Assembly (NCBI RefSeq): GCF_030867095.1
Contig: NC_081828.1
Location: forward strand, 218,395,978-218,459,977
Source of the DNA: Alligator mississippiensis
Taxonomy: Eukaryota > Chordata > Crocodylia > Alligatoridae
Direction: 5' to 3'
DNA length: 64,000 nt
Made by a program: the position numbers and the translations under genes. Shown here one piece after another: positions 45,001 through 49,600 of this stretch. The notes beneath the pieces are model-generated. The model was not told the DNA's origin, searched no databases, and saw only the letters and a list, made by a program, of their open reading frames with translations. Every line of letters begins with the position of its first letter. Within the stretch, counting starts at the first letter, position 1.

Positions 45001-46908
45001 CGGAGAAGGGCTCGAAGAGACCGCATCCTGCAGGTGAGGGCATCGCTTTGCTCCTGCAGCAGGTCTGAAACTGCACTTCTGTTTGAGTGCCTTGATTCTC
45101 CCCGGTGCTGAGCTCCCGGTGCCCGCGCCCTCTGAATCGGGCCTGCATTTAGGAGCCTGAGGGTATTGCTGTACTGCCCCTGTAGCCTGAACTCACCCCT
45201 AAACAAAGGTGTACACTTGTGCTAAGCAGGTTCTTGGCTTGTGATCTGCTCAGCTCTTGCAAACTCAGCCGAGGTTTGGCCCAGTCAGTTGGTGGGTGGG
45301 AGCCATTAAGGGAAAAGAGGAGTGAGTCCGTCCTGAGCTGCGGCCCCAGCACAGTGCTTGGAGATGCTTGGAGAGGTCAGATAGAAACTGAGACTCTGGT
45401 GCCGTTACTAAATCCCTGGGACTTGGTAGGAGTGGAGGTCAACAAGCCCCAAAGTCGATCATGACCCCTTGAAACAGGCCTCCAGGGACCCTGTTATGAT
45501 AAGAGGAAAAGTACAGCAGGGAAGGTCTGCAGTCGAGCGGGATGGCTACAGGAGAGGGAGCAGCTAGAGGAGGCTGAAGCAACGGGGGACAGGCCTGCAA
45601 GTCCCTGCTGGGGAGCTGGCTGCAGGGCAATAGCCAACAGGGAGGAGGCAACCCCAGGTCCAGTCCTTTGTACCTGCCTCTGCAGCATAGTTGTCTCTCA
45701 CCTCCTTTGCTGCCTGTCCTAACCGCTGCATGGTGGTGCTGGGTGATGTTAAATATTCACTGCCTGTCACCTGGGGCAGCGTCAGCATGGTGCAGACGGT
45801 GCTCGGGGTCCTCGTTGCTGTGTGGTGCTATCGGAGCGGGCAGGGGGCCTGAACTGACCCTTTGCCCTGCTCCCACTCTCTCCGGAGGTGCCACAGGGCA
45901 GCAGCAACGCAGGCAGCAATTTCTGGTTGTGCGGGGCTGGGACGGACAGCACGGGAGACATGCCGATGGTCGTGGCTTTGCTGTGCATGCTCAGAGCTTC
46001 CTGTTCTCTGCCTTGCAGCCCAGGGGGATGCTGCTCGGCTCCCGAGGTCCAGCTCCCGCGGTCCTGATGCCTCTGAGCAGCAGACGGAGGCAGAGTGGGA
46101 CACGTCCCCCAAGAAGCAGTGCCCCACCGCAGCCCCCAGCGAGTCCTGCAGCTGCGAGAGCCACACGCCGCAGGTCTTCCAGGTGGAAACCGGTCACTTC
46201 CAAGCCGTCCTCTCGGAGAAGCTGGACCGAATCTCCGAGGATGTCGCCACCCTCTGCAGGGATGTCTCGAGCATGCGGCGCCGCATGGCGCGGCTGGAGC
46301 AGGAGGCGCGGGGCTGGGCCCGGGAGGCCACCGCCCTCCGGAAAGGCAGCCAGGGCCTGAGCAAGACCCTCAGGCGGCTGGAGCACCGCTGTCGCGCGCT
46401 GGAGACCCGCGCCCGGCGCAACAACCTGAGGCTGCTGGGGCTGCCCGAGGGCACGGAGGGTGGGGATGCCATTGCCTTCCTACAGACGGCCTTGCCCGGG
46501 ATGCTTGGGCTGCCCGCTGATGTCCCGGCCCTGGAGATCGAGAGCGCGCGCCGCGTGCCTGGGGGGACGCGCTGCGACCCCGCTGCCACCGCCCGGCCCC
46601 GGGCGCTCGTGTTCCGGCTGCTGCGCTTGGCGGACAAGGCGGCCGTCCTGCGGGCAGTGAGGAAGCGCGTGGAGCCGCTGGTCTGGGGCGGCACACGGGT
46701 GGCCATCTTCCCCGACGTCTGTCCCAAGCTGTCCCGGAGGAGGAGAGCCCGGCACACGGCTGGCGGGCACATCTGGCGGGCGGCAGAGCTCCGTGTCAGC
46801 CCTCGGCCCTCCGGCTGCCCACGAGGACGGCGGGAGCTGCTGCCTGGCCCCATGGCGGGCACCTGGGACAGAGAGGAGAGGGAGGGCAGGGACCCGTCTG
46901 GGCACTGA
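18061..46908 (+). CDS. KRBA1: KRBA1 orthologue: KRAB-A protein with KRBA1 repeats and C-terminal L1-ORF1p-like domain (26 coding exons)
   Basis: Exons: 18061-18087, 23309-23435, 23809-23916, 25508-25606, 25694-25843, 26003-26170, 26760-26894, 27544-27744, 28289-28414, 29214-29357, 30194-30328, 30713-30793, 31526-31708, 31909-32037, 32692-32847, 34217-34384, 36735-36893, 38495-38671, 38935-39096, 39193-39354, 39646-39771, 40650-40790, 41055-41183, 42359-42532, 44851-45033 and 46019-46908. They total 4440 nt and 1479 residues without an internal stop. KRBA1 is a nuclear KRAB protein without zinc fingers, and its biochemical role is poorly known. Identity rests on the KRAB exon, the LHLSALMKLVKEIPEFLFG block (exon 5), which closely matches mammalian KRBA1 from memory, and the repeated SPLxGLxNCLKEIP exons. 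Every intron after the first is phase 1. Human KRBA1 is shorter (about 1000 residues) and, as remembered, lacks the C-terminal RNA-binding-like domain. Some exons may be missed or alternative. Confidence 0.88.
20135..20330 (-). mobile_element. CR1-like repeat, 3' portion, in KRBA1 intron 1
   Basis: This minus-orientation copy shows GGGCTGGCAGGGAGCTCCAG, CCAACCCCTGCCCCAGGCAG and ACCTGCCCCAGGGAAAGCAG, matching the repeat in both inverted-repeat arms. Confidence 0.75.
21630..23172 (+). mobile_element. CR1 LINE, 5'-truncated, in KRBA1 intron 1
   Basis: Plus-strand frames give [67 protein letters not shown] and GVPQGSVLGPALFNIFIGDL. These are followed by FADNTKMWGEVG, where the active-site FADD reads FADN, and by the C-terminal block through VVLAPTRRGVFKRR. 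At least two frameshifts separate these frames. The 3' end has ACTATGAAACTATGA octamers at 23,157-23,170. The subfamily is the same as the minus-strand copy at 8367-11290. Confidence 0.9.
23309..23435 (+). CDS. KRBA1: KRBA1 exon 2: KRAB-A box
   Basis: The exon is 127 nt, phase 0 in and phase 1 out. It reads [20 protein letters not shown], then AGWQQALHKEVMEETARLLL, then SLG across the junction. The DV and EEW positions of KRAB-A are kept, but the MLE segment that contributes to TRIM28 binding reads MEE, so classical co-repressor binding may be weak. The acceptor is TCCCCCAG and the donor is GTGAGG. Confidence 0.92.
23809..23916 (+). CDS. KRBA1: KRBA1 exon 3
   Basis: The exon has 108 nt, phase 1 to phase 1, and encodes GQSVPALALLSLTDHQEAAG and so on. 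Its position after KRAB and its composition fit the LPLSAFLSPSEPG segment remembered for human KRBA1. Confidence 0.75.
23917..24739. other. KRBA1 intron 3, first part, no feature recognised
   Basis: Nothing recognisable was seen before the CR1 copy that begins about 24,740. Confidence 0.4.
24740..25325 (+). mobile_element. CR1 LINE 3' portion in KRBA1 intron 3
   Basis: The text includes ATTCTCCCCCTCTATTCAGC, TCCTGTGTCCAGTTTTGGGC and GGGCTCAAGCTGCAGCAAGG. It ends near GACTAGATGTGACCTCCTGA. This is the same subfamily as 3190-3575, with more of the polymerase C-terminal region kept. Confidence 0.85.
25508..25606 (+). CDS. KRBA1: KRBA1 exon 4
   Basis: The exon has 99 nt, phase 1 to phase 1, and reads EERAFPGDYPDADVPWDLG and so on. 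It is acidic and low in complexity. The acceptor is CTTTGCAG and the donor is GTAGGA. Confidence 0.7.
25694..25843 (+). CDS. KRBA1: KRBA1 exon 5: LVKEIPEFLFG block
   Basis: The 150-nt exon contains GSLHLSALMKLVKEIPEFLF, nearly the same as the remembered human segment SLHLTALVQLVKEIPEFLFG. It is the strongest single identifier of the gene and probably the founder form of the KRBA1 repeat. Confidence 0.93.
26003..26170 (+). CDS. KRBA1: KRBA1 exon 6
   Basis: The exon has 168 nt, phase 1 to phase 1. Immediately after the acceptor GTGCAG it encodes VKTEEPPETP, a PsiKxE SUMO-type motif, then a Ser/Pro-rich stretch ending SSAEGNERGSPPGSLYAG. Confidence 0.8.
26760..26894 (+). CDS. KRBA1: KRBA1 exon 7: KRBA1 repeat 1
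   Basis: The exon reads DIPMENSPLQGLLNCLKEIP and continues to WQATG, 135 nt, phase 1 to phase 1. The acceptor GACCTAG has a weak pyrimidine tract, so the 5' edge is less sure than the repeat itself. Confidence 0.8.
26950..27245 (+). mobile_element. CR1-like repeat fragment
   Basis: GGGGCAGGAAGGAATTTTAC, CCCCCTGGTCAGACTGG and GGCAGGTTCGGGTGTG match the repeat inside the inverted arms. A short direct duplication of TTATGCAGCATTTAGATGAT occurs at 27,188 and 27,221. Confidence 0.75.
27544..27744 (+). CDS. KRBA1: KRBA1 exon 8: KRBA1 repeat 2
   Basis: The 201-nt exon opens AVKTEVMAE and continues SSPLQSLENCLRDLAA, then a Gln/Glu run (QEQEQVQVQ). It carries both a SUMO-type motif and a repeat in one exon. 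The donor is GTATGG. Confidence 0.88.
28289..28414 (+). CDS. KRBA1: KRBA1 exon 9
   Basis: The 126-nt exon, phase 1 to phase 1, encodes VQAAAGTPDTMSDQPGDRQG and a SSSSSAEGEREQ stretch resembling exon 6. The left end of the 1019-base inverted-repeat arm (28,350) falls inside this exon. The donor GTGGGC is weaker than its neighbours. Confidence 0.6.
28565..29015 (+). mobile_element. CR1-like repeat within the left arm
   Basis: This is the fullest copy here of the repeat also found at 2265, 7150 (minus), 20,135 (minus), 26,950, 48,110 and 60,575 (minus). It starts CAGCCCAGGCTAGGGTGGCG and ends GGTTGGACTCGGTGTGACCT followed by an AGGATTTCTCTGATTTCTCT tail. Confidence 0.8.
29214..29357 (+). CDS. 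KRBA1: KRBA1 exon 10: KRBA1 repeat 3
   Basis: The 144-nt exon reads AVPAEESPLQGLLNCLKEIL, then VRAPRCPPSPPSRAVSG, to the donor GTGAGT. The acceptor is a CAGCAG pair (29,208-29,213), so an extra Ala can be included. A full inverted copy lies at about 34,942-35,085 on the minus strand within the same gene. Confidence 0.88.
29383..29535 (+). mobile_element. CR1 3' tail fragment
   Basis: The text runs from CCATCCTTGGAGGTGTTTAA to TGAGGTCCCATCCAACCCAA and TTTTCTATGAGTC. It begins only about 15 bases beyond the right boundary of the left arm. Confidence 0.8.
29536..30193. other. KRBA1 intron 10, no further feature recognised
   Basis: The stretch is moderately AT-rich and then pyrimidine-rich before the exon 11 acceptor TTTTTTCTTGCAG. 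Confidence 0.4.
30194..30328 (+). CDS. KRBA1: KRBA1 exon 11
   Basis: The exon has 135 nt, phase 1 to phase 1, and starts VKTEAALGAPHGPGS with a SUMO-type motif directly after a strong acceptor. It has no SPL repeat. Confidence 0.8.
30713..30793 (+). CDS. KRBA1: KRBA1 exon 12
   Basis: The exon is 81 nt if the acceptor TTCCCAG (30,712) is used, or 75 nt if the second acceptor GTGCAG (30,718) is used. Both keep phase 1. It encodes (GA)VKTEGSAAHSPPRGPSSGW. Confidence 0.72.
31526..31708 (+). CDS. KRBA1: KRBA1 exon 13
   Basis: The exon has 183 nt, phase 1 to phase 1, begins VKTEAGTEDATWQSR and ends WHLYPQ. The acceptor is TTCTGTAG and the donor is GTAGGG. Confidence 0.78.
31909..32037 (+). CDS. 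KRBA1: KRBA1 exon 14: KRBA1 repeat 4
   Basis: The exon reads EPTPGTSPLHGLVNCLKEIP and then VPSASLSSLAGAEATPM. The acceptor is an AAGCAG pair, so a start at 31,906 is also in frame. The length is 129 nt and the donor is GTGAGT. Confidence 0.88.
32692..32847 (+). CDS. KRBA1: KRBA1 exon 15: KRBA1 repeat 5
   Basis: The exon reads DVSAESSPLRGLENCLKDIP and then a Cys/Pro-rich tail with VCLPCGSP. The length is 156 nt, phase 1 to phase 1, and the donor is GTCAGT. Confidence 0.88.
32848..33844. other. KRBA1 intron 15, first part
   Basis: No supported exon or repeat is seen. A possible short exon after TTCCAG at 33,720 is listed among the rejections. Confidence 0.35.
33845..34075 (+). mobile_element. 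CR1 LINE 3' end
   Basis: The text includes AGCTGCAGCAGGGGAAACTG, AGGCTGGAGATGAGGAGC and CTGAGGTCCCTTCCAGCCCG, ending TTTCCTATGATCCTA. Related copies lie at 44,000 and 61,100. Confidence 0.85.
34217..34384 (+). CDS. KRBA1: KRBA1 exon 16: KRBA1 repeat 6
   Basis: The exon reads DLGAETSPLQGLENCLKEIP and then VAVHSRCVTPASRSS, ending RPLKAE(G). LKAE is a further PsiKxE-type site. The length is 168 nt and the donor is GTACGA. Confidence 0.9.
34555..34810 (+). mobile_element. CR1 LINE 3' portion, lacking the extreme end
   Basis: The text runs from GACTGGGCTGATTGAGTCTG through GGGCTCAAGCTGCAGCAAGG to AGCACTGGCACCGGCTCCCG. It sits about 120 bases outside the right inverted arm. Confidence 0.82.
34931..35949 (-). 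repeat. Inverted duplication, right arm (derived copy)
   Basis: This is the reverse complement of 28,350-29,368 over exactly 1019 bases. On the minus strand it carries an intact-looking copy of exon 10 (about 35,085 down to 34,942) with splice sites and open frame, and the 3' half of exon 9 (35,949-35,885). The exon copies are antisense to KRBA1 and cannot be spliced into its mRNA. They differ by two amino acids (Arg for Cys, Ala for Val). The spacer between the arms is 5562 bases. Confidence 0.97.
35270..35735 (-). mobile_element. CR1-like repeat within the right arm
   Basis: This is the counterpart of 28,565-29,015, carried along in the inverted duplication rather than inserted independently, since its flanks are duplicated too. 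Confidence 0.85.
36138..36715 (-). mobile_element. CR1 LINE 3' portion
   Basis: This minus-orientation copy has GAGGGCTGGAAGGGACCTCC, then CAACCCCCTGCTCCAAGCAG, then the polymerase C-terminal region up to AGCTGGACACAGGACTCCG. The 3' end faces left at 36,138. Confidence 0.88.
36735..36893 (+). CDS. KRBA1: KRBA1 exon 17: degenerate repeat
   Basis: The 159-nt exon begins VKIEALPESSRLHGPGSSEK and then EVPHYPSK. The SUMO-type motif is kept, while the SPLxGL block has decayed to SRLHGP, with loss of NCLK. Confidence 0.78.
37350..37640 (-). mobile_element. CR1 LINE internal fragment
   Basis: On the minus strand this matches the segment just upstream of a CR1 3' end, including plus-strand TTTTCTCTTCTCCAGATTAA, CAATCTCGCCTCTCGGGCCC and GCTCTGAGCTGGAAGAATAG. 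It lacks the terminal part. Confidence 0.7.
37641..38494. other. KRBA1 intron 17, distal part
   Basis: No feature was recognised apart from the exon 18 acceptor region. Confidence 0.35.
38495..38671 (+). CDS. KRBA1: KRBA1 exon 18: KRBA1 repeat 7
   Basis: The exon reads GAATEDTPPLRGLENCLKDI and then PVPRPRCPNAAAG, 177 nt. A second in-frame acceptor (GAGCAG at 38,500) would shorten it by two codons. The donor is GTAGGA. Confidence 0.86.
38935..39096 (+). CDS. KRBA1: KRBA1 exon 19: degenerate KRBA1 repeat 8
   Basis: The exon reads AAGDECPLLRGLISSWTEVP, a diverged repeat in which NCLKE became SSWTE. The acceptor is a CAGCAGCAG triplet following CTCCCCC. An upstream acceptor at 38,838 would give a 258-nt version that stays open and in phase. 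Confidence 0.75.
39193..39354 (+). CDS. KRBA1: KRBA1 exon 20: KRBA1 repeat 9
   Basis: The exon reads GASPQSSPLQGLQNCLRDLA and then a Cys/Pro/Ala-rich tail ending WLCTLDAA. The length is 162 nt, with acceptor CCTCCACAG and donor GTAGGA. Confidence 0.9.
39646..39771 (+). CDS. KRBA1: KRBA1 exon 21: KRBA1 repeat 10
   Basis: The exon reads DAAPKHSPLHGLENCLRDLV and then SEGRSGSSNGDVPKPEMW, 126 nt, with donor GTAAGG. Confidence 0.9.
40040..40385 (+). mobile_element. CR1 LINE 3' end
   Basis: The text includes AGAGGCTGAGATCACTAGGA, CAGAGAGCCGGACCCGTAGC and GAGGTCCCTCCCAGCCCTGT, ending at GGCTCTAGGG. It is diverged from the other copies. Confidence 0.7.
40650..40790 (+). CDS. KRBA1: KRBA1 exon 22
   Basis: The exon has 141 nt, phase 1 to phase 1, and reads EIGYEMAAGSPCPGPEGPPT and so on, with acceptor CTGTTGCAG and donor GTGAGT. 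The frame is also open upstream to a possible acceptor at 40,476 (TCATTGCAG), so a longer form is possible. Confidence 0.65.
41055..41183 (+). CDS. KRBA1: KRBA1 exon 23
   Basis: The exon has 129 nt, phase 1 to phase 1, and reads EAAASNGPKSWVEDSAVHSP and so on. The acceptor used is AAAACAG at 41,054. In sister exons the same bases encode the KTE of a VKTE motif, so the splice site here seems to have slipped downstream. Confidence 0.65.
41430..42120 (-). mobile_element. Old CR1 LINE 3' portion
   Basis: This diverged minus-orientation copy has GTGCCCCCCTCCATTCTTGT, GCAGCCCTTTTCTGCACCTT and GGGGACCAGAGCTGGGCACA. It belongs to the same old family as 2740-3190 and 48,845-49,260. Confidence 0.7.
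42359..42532 (+). CDS. KRBA1: KRBA1 exon 24: KRBA1 repeat 11
   Basis: The exon reads EATRETSPLHSLLGCLKEIR and then a Ser/Pro-rich tail. The length is 174 nt, with acceptor CTCCGCAG and donor GTGAGC. Confidence 0.86.
42812..43650 (-). mobile_element. CR1 LINE 3' portion, about 0.8 kb
   Basis: The 3' end is at 42,812, with GGGGGCTGGAAGGGACCGCA. Minus-strand frames include [25 protein letters not shown] and SGVQLWAP, the C-terminal part of the polymerase. It is a longer member of the subfamily at 36,138. Confidence 0.88.
44000..44455 (+). mobile_element. CR1 LINE 3' end
   Basis: The text includes AGGACAGGCTGAAGGGGTGA, AACGGCCTCAAGCTGCAGCA and GAGGTCCCTTCCAGCTGGAT, ending TTTTCCTATGACCCTATGA. 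It lies in KRBA1 intron 24. Confidence 0.88.
44851..45033 (+). CDS. KRBA1: KRBA1 exon 25
   Basis: The exon has 183 nt, phase 1 to phase 1, and reads VLPSEVGPADAPRYSAASCA and so on, ending in a basic stretch RRPEKGSKRPHP that could act as a nuclear localisation signal. The acceptor is TTCTCTGCAG and the donor is GTGAGG. Confidence 0.75.
45034..46018. other. KRBA1 intron 25
   Basis: No repeat or gene was recognised. Confidence 0.4.
46019..46908 (+). CDS. KRBA1: KRBA1 exon 26: coiled coil plus LINE-1 ORF1p-like domain, stop codon
   Basis: The 890-nt terminal exon encodes about 296 residues. A coiled coil (about residues 1239-1315 of the protein) starts near FQAVLSEKLDRISEDVATLC, which aligns by eye with AEKLDRLATALAGLAQEVAT remembered from human KRBA1. 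It is followed by RRNNLRLLGLPEG (46,414 on), then PALEIESARRVPGG, PRALVFRLLRLADKAAVLRA and GTRVAIFPDVCPKLSRRRRA. These are, in order, the signature blocks of the L1 ORF1p RRM (RRNNLRIxGLPEG, IERAHRV, RPIIVKFLxYxDKxxIL, VxFFPDFS). The C-terminal domain of ORF1p is lost after RRRRA and replaced by an unrelated basic tail. The frame is intact throughout. Confidence 0.88.
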
Positions 46909-47710
46909 ATGTGGACTCGGCCTCACTCGCTCAGCTTAGCCCCGCTTTGACGGGTGCCTCTGCTCTGCGGGGAGACGGCAGGCCTGGCCGGCAGGGCTTG
47001 GGGCGCACCAGCCCCAGAGTTTCAGCCTGCCGCCAGCGCTTCGATTCCCGGGTGCCTGGGCTCTGCCCCTGCAGCTCAGAGCCCCCTGCCACGTGCTCTC
47101 AGCAGCTTGGACACGGCGGTCTTGGGGTTATCAGGCAGATCGTGGTACTTGTGTGCCGATCTCTCATTCGTGAGCTGCTCAGGGGGTGGCCGTGAGCGCT
47201 GGTCTCGCCCTGGGGGTCGTGTCTGTCACCCTGACAAGCCCCCTCGTCCGCTGTCTCCTGCGTAGATCTCCACAGCTGCATTTTTCCACCATGGCCCCGT
47301 GACTTGGCTGCAATCCCTGACAGGGCCGTGGGGCCTCTCGTCTGCCCTGGGCAGGGCAGCGCCTGGAGCCTTTGGAGAAGGGGCTTAACCTCACACCTGC
47401 CTTTCAGCCTCCCTTCCCCCTACCCCGTCTTGCACCTTACTGCACCCAGCCCTGCTCTTACACCCGTCATCCCAGGGCGCACTCGGGCTCCGCACCCCTG
47501 CTCCTCCCCGCCCGTGCCCCGCGCTCTCCCGGGGGTTGCAGGTGTGGCTCCCCTGCAAGGAGCATGCAGCAGCGGGGAGCGGGGCTGTGCATCCTCAGGG
47601 ATCTCTGTGTCCGTGCTCTGTCCTGCTGGTGCCGGTGGCTGTCACTGCTCCCCCAGGCTCTCCGCACCTTGCATTGTTCAGCCACATTAAACCTTGGTTT
47701 GCAAAGCGGC
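46909..47710 (+). other. KRBA1: KRBA1 3' untranslated region
   Basis: This is about 800 bases between the stop codon and the poly(A) signal. No repeat is recognised inside it. Confidence 0.6.
47686..47691 (+). terminator. KRBA1: Poly(A) signal ATTAAA
   Basis: ATTAAA, the commonest variant signal, is followed within 30 bases by a T/G-rich stretch (CTTTGTCCTTTGTCTGTTCC) suited to cleavage-factor binding. It is the first good signal after the KRBA1 stop. Confidence 0.6.
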
Positions 47711-48109
47711 TTTGTCCTTTGTCTGTTCCCTGCCTGGTCTGAACGTCCTGCCCCCTGCTCTACAAGCTCAATAAGCCAGAAATTGTGCTCCGACACGGGG
47801 TAGTCCTAGCTGCTCCATTGACTCCAGGAGCGATGGGGAAATTCCCCAGGCAGCTCCGTGCCAGGAGGACCAGGACCCCTGATTCAAAAAGGGATCAGAC
47901 GTGCTTGGAGGAAAGGGACATCGGTCGCTATTGAGCAGGGAGTGGGGGGCACAGCCTCCAAATCAGAACTGGGGGAGAGCTCAGGGAGGGGGAAGCGGCT
48001 GAGACGGGCTCTCAGCAAAACGTTGCTGTTAGAGCAGGGGGCCGGTGTCGGGAGGGGGCTCTACACGGCAAGGAGAAGTTGGACAGCCCCTGGTTGGGAT
48101 GATCTCGGT

Positions 48110-48545
48110 GCAGGATGCCTGTGCTCTGCTATGGGGGTTTCTGCTACAATTATTCGGGTGTTTTTAAGGCTCCCTCAGAGGTGCTGTTGCAGCCAGGCTG
48201 GGGCTGTGCCAATGCCCCTGCTGGGATCAACCCCCCTGTGCTCAGGATCAGACCAATGTCATATTTGGGAGGAATTTTACCCCAGACTGGGGGGCTTGCC
48301 TTCCTCTGTAGCAAGGCACAACCTCCCTTGAGCGCATATTACCAACCTTTGACGGGCATTTTGGCAGCCGCGGCCCCTTGCTTTCCCTGGGGCACCGTCG
48401 GGTGTGATGTTGTGTCAGGATGACTGCTGAGAGGTTAGAGACTGGGTTTGTCTGGGCTGGTTTGGACAGGGCTGATCCTGCCTCAGGCAGGGGTTGGACT
48501 CGACGTGAACTCTGCAGGTCCCTGCCAGCCCCGCTGCCCTAGGGT
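48110..48545 (+). mobile_element. CR1-like repeat
   Basis: It starts near GGGGGTTTCTGCTACAATTA, includes GTTGCAGCCAGGCTGGGGCT, and ends GGGGTTGGACTCGACGTGAA before a CCCTAGGGTTTC tail. It belongs to the same family as in the inverted arms. Confidence 0.8.
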
Positions 48546-48844
48546 TTCAGGGCAGGGTGTCTGCAGCGCTTGGTGCCAGCACCCAGTGGGAGCACGGCCT
48601 GGCGCTTGCTCGTCCAGGCCTTTCAGACAGCCGTGGACTTGTGCCCTGCTCCTTCCACGCCGGGTGCTGGGAGAGAACCGGAGCTGATGGGCCGCTGGAC
48701 GTTTCCCCCCTGCTCCCCAGGCAGCTCCCACGCGCTGATGGTGCTAGCCTTTCCCACGCGTCCCCTTCGCCCTGAATCGTGCCCGCGAGCAAGCAGAGGC
48801 AGAGCCTGCACGGCCAGGGTAGCTCTTGCTGCCCCGGGGTGCGG

Positions 48845-49260
48845 AGCTAGGAGCCTGCGGGGGCCAGGGGATTTCCCGGGCCTCTCCCTTGCAGCCCCCA
48901 TCGTTGGAGGTGGAGGCAGGTCTGATGCAGAGGCCGTGCCCCTCGCCCCTGTGGTCCGAAGCTCCTGGTGCTGCTTTCCTCCAAGCACGCGTCTAATCCC
49001 CGTGTGAACGGCTGAACTCCCCGCTTCCCCCACATCTGGGGACGAGTCCCCACGTTAATGCCACGCCGGGGGACCAAGTGCTGCCTGGCGTTGGCTTTCA
49101 ACTGCCCGCCTGCGCCTTCTATGCGGTGACGCCTCGTTTTTTGTCGGGTGCCAACAATAAACCCCCGGGGACTTCTCCTGTCCGCCCCCCCACGGATCTC
49201 TTTCCACCCCCGCCTGGCCTTGCGAGTCTCTGCAGAGGGGAGCCCTCGTCTCTGCCCCGT
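48845..49260 (-). mobile_element. Old CR1 LINE 3' portion
   Basis: This minus-orientation copy is related to 2740-3190 and 41,430-42,120 through GAGGCCGTGCCCCTCGCCCC and GGACCAAGTGCTGCCTGGCG. It ends where the CpG island begins. Confidence 0.6.
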
Positions 49261-49264
49261 CTCT

Positions 49265-49600
49265 AGCCCCGCTCCCTGCGGGACCCGCACCCAGGGGGCA
49301 GCCGCCCGCGCACCCCCCGCCGCCGCCTTCGCCCCCGGCTGCAGCCCGGCTCCCCGGACCTGCCCGACAGCACGGAGCGCCGGCCCGGACCGAGCCGGGG
49401 CACGCGGCTTTGCACGGCCCCTGGGCACGCTCGTGTGCCCCGCCTCCGGCTCCCGGCAGGCCCCGCGCCCGGCTCGCGGGGCGTCGCTCCGGAGTCACTC
49501 CGCAGCATGGCCCGGCCCGGCCCGGCCCAGGTAGGAGTGCCGCCGCATCCCCGCGCCCGGCCGGTGCCAGGGGCCGCCCCGCAGGGGGCGCTGCCGCTCG
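49265..49600 (+). promoter_or_regulatory. CpG island promoter of the zinc-finger gene
   Basis: CpG is very dense here, in contrast to the surroundings, with a GC box CCCCGCC at about 49,438. The island spans the start exon at 49,507. It is a TATA-less housekeeping-type promoter by appearance. Confidence 0.75.
49507..49530 (+). CDS. Zinc-finger gene exon 1 (start exon)
   Basis: ATG opens MARPGPAQ, ending CAG before GTAGGA, phase 0, within the CpG island. It joins in frame to the KRAB exon and mirrors KRBA1 exon 1. Confidence 0.75.

Noticed and set aside
46194-46926. Minus-strand open frames of 148-222 codons opposite KRBA1 exon 26
   Set aside because: These are shadows of the ORF1p-like exon. 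Arg/Ser/Ala-rich text without a domain fits GC-rich antisense.
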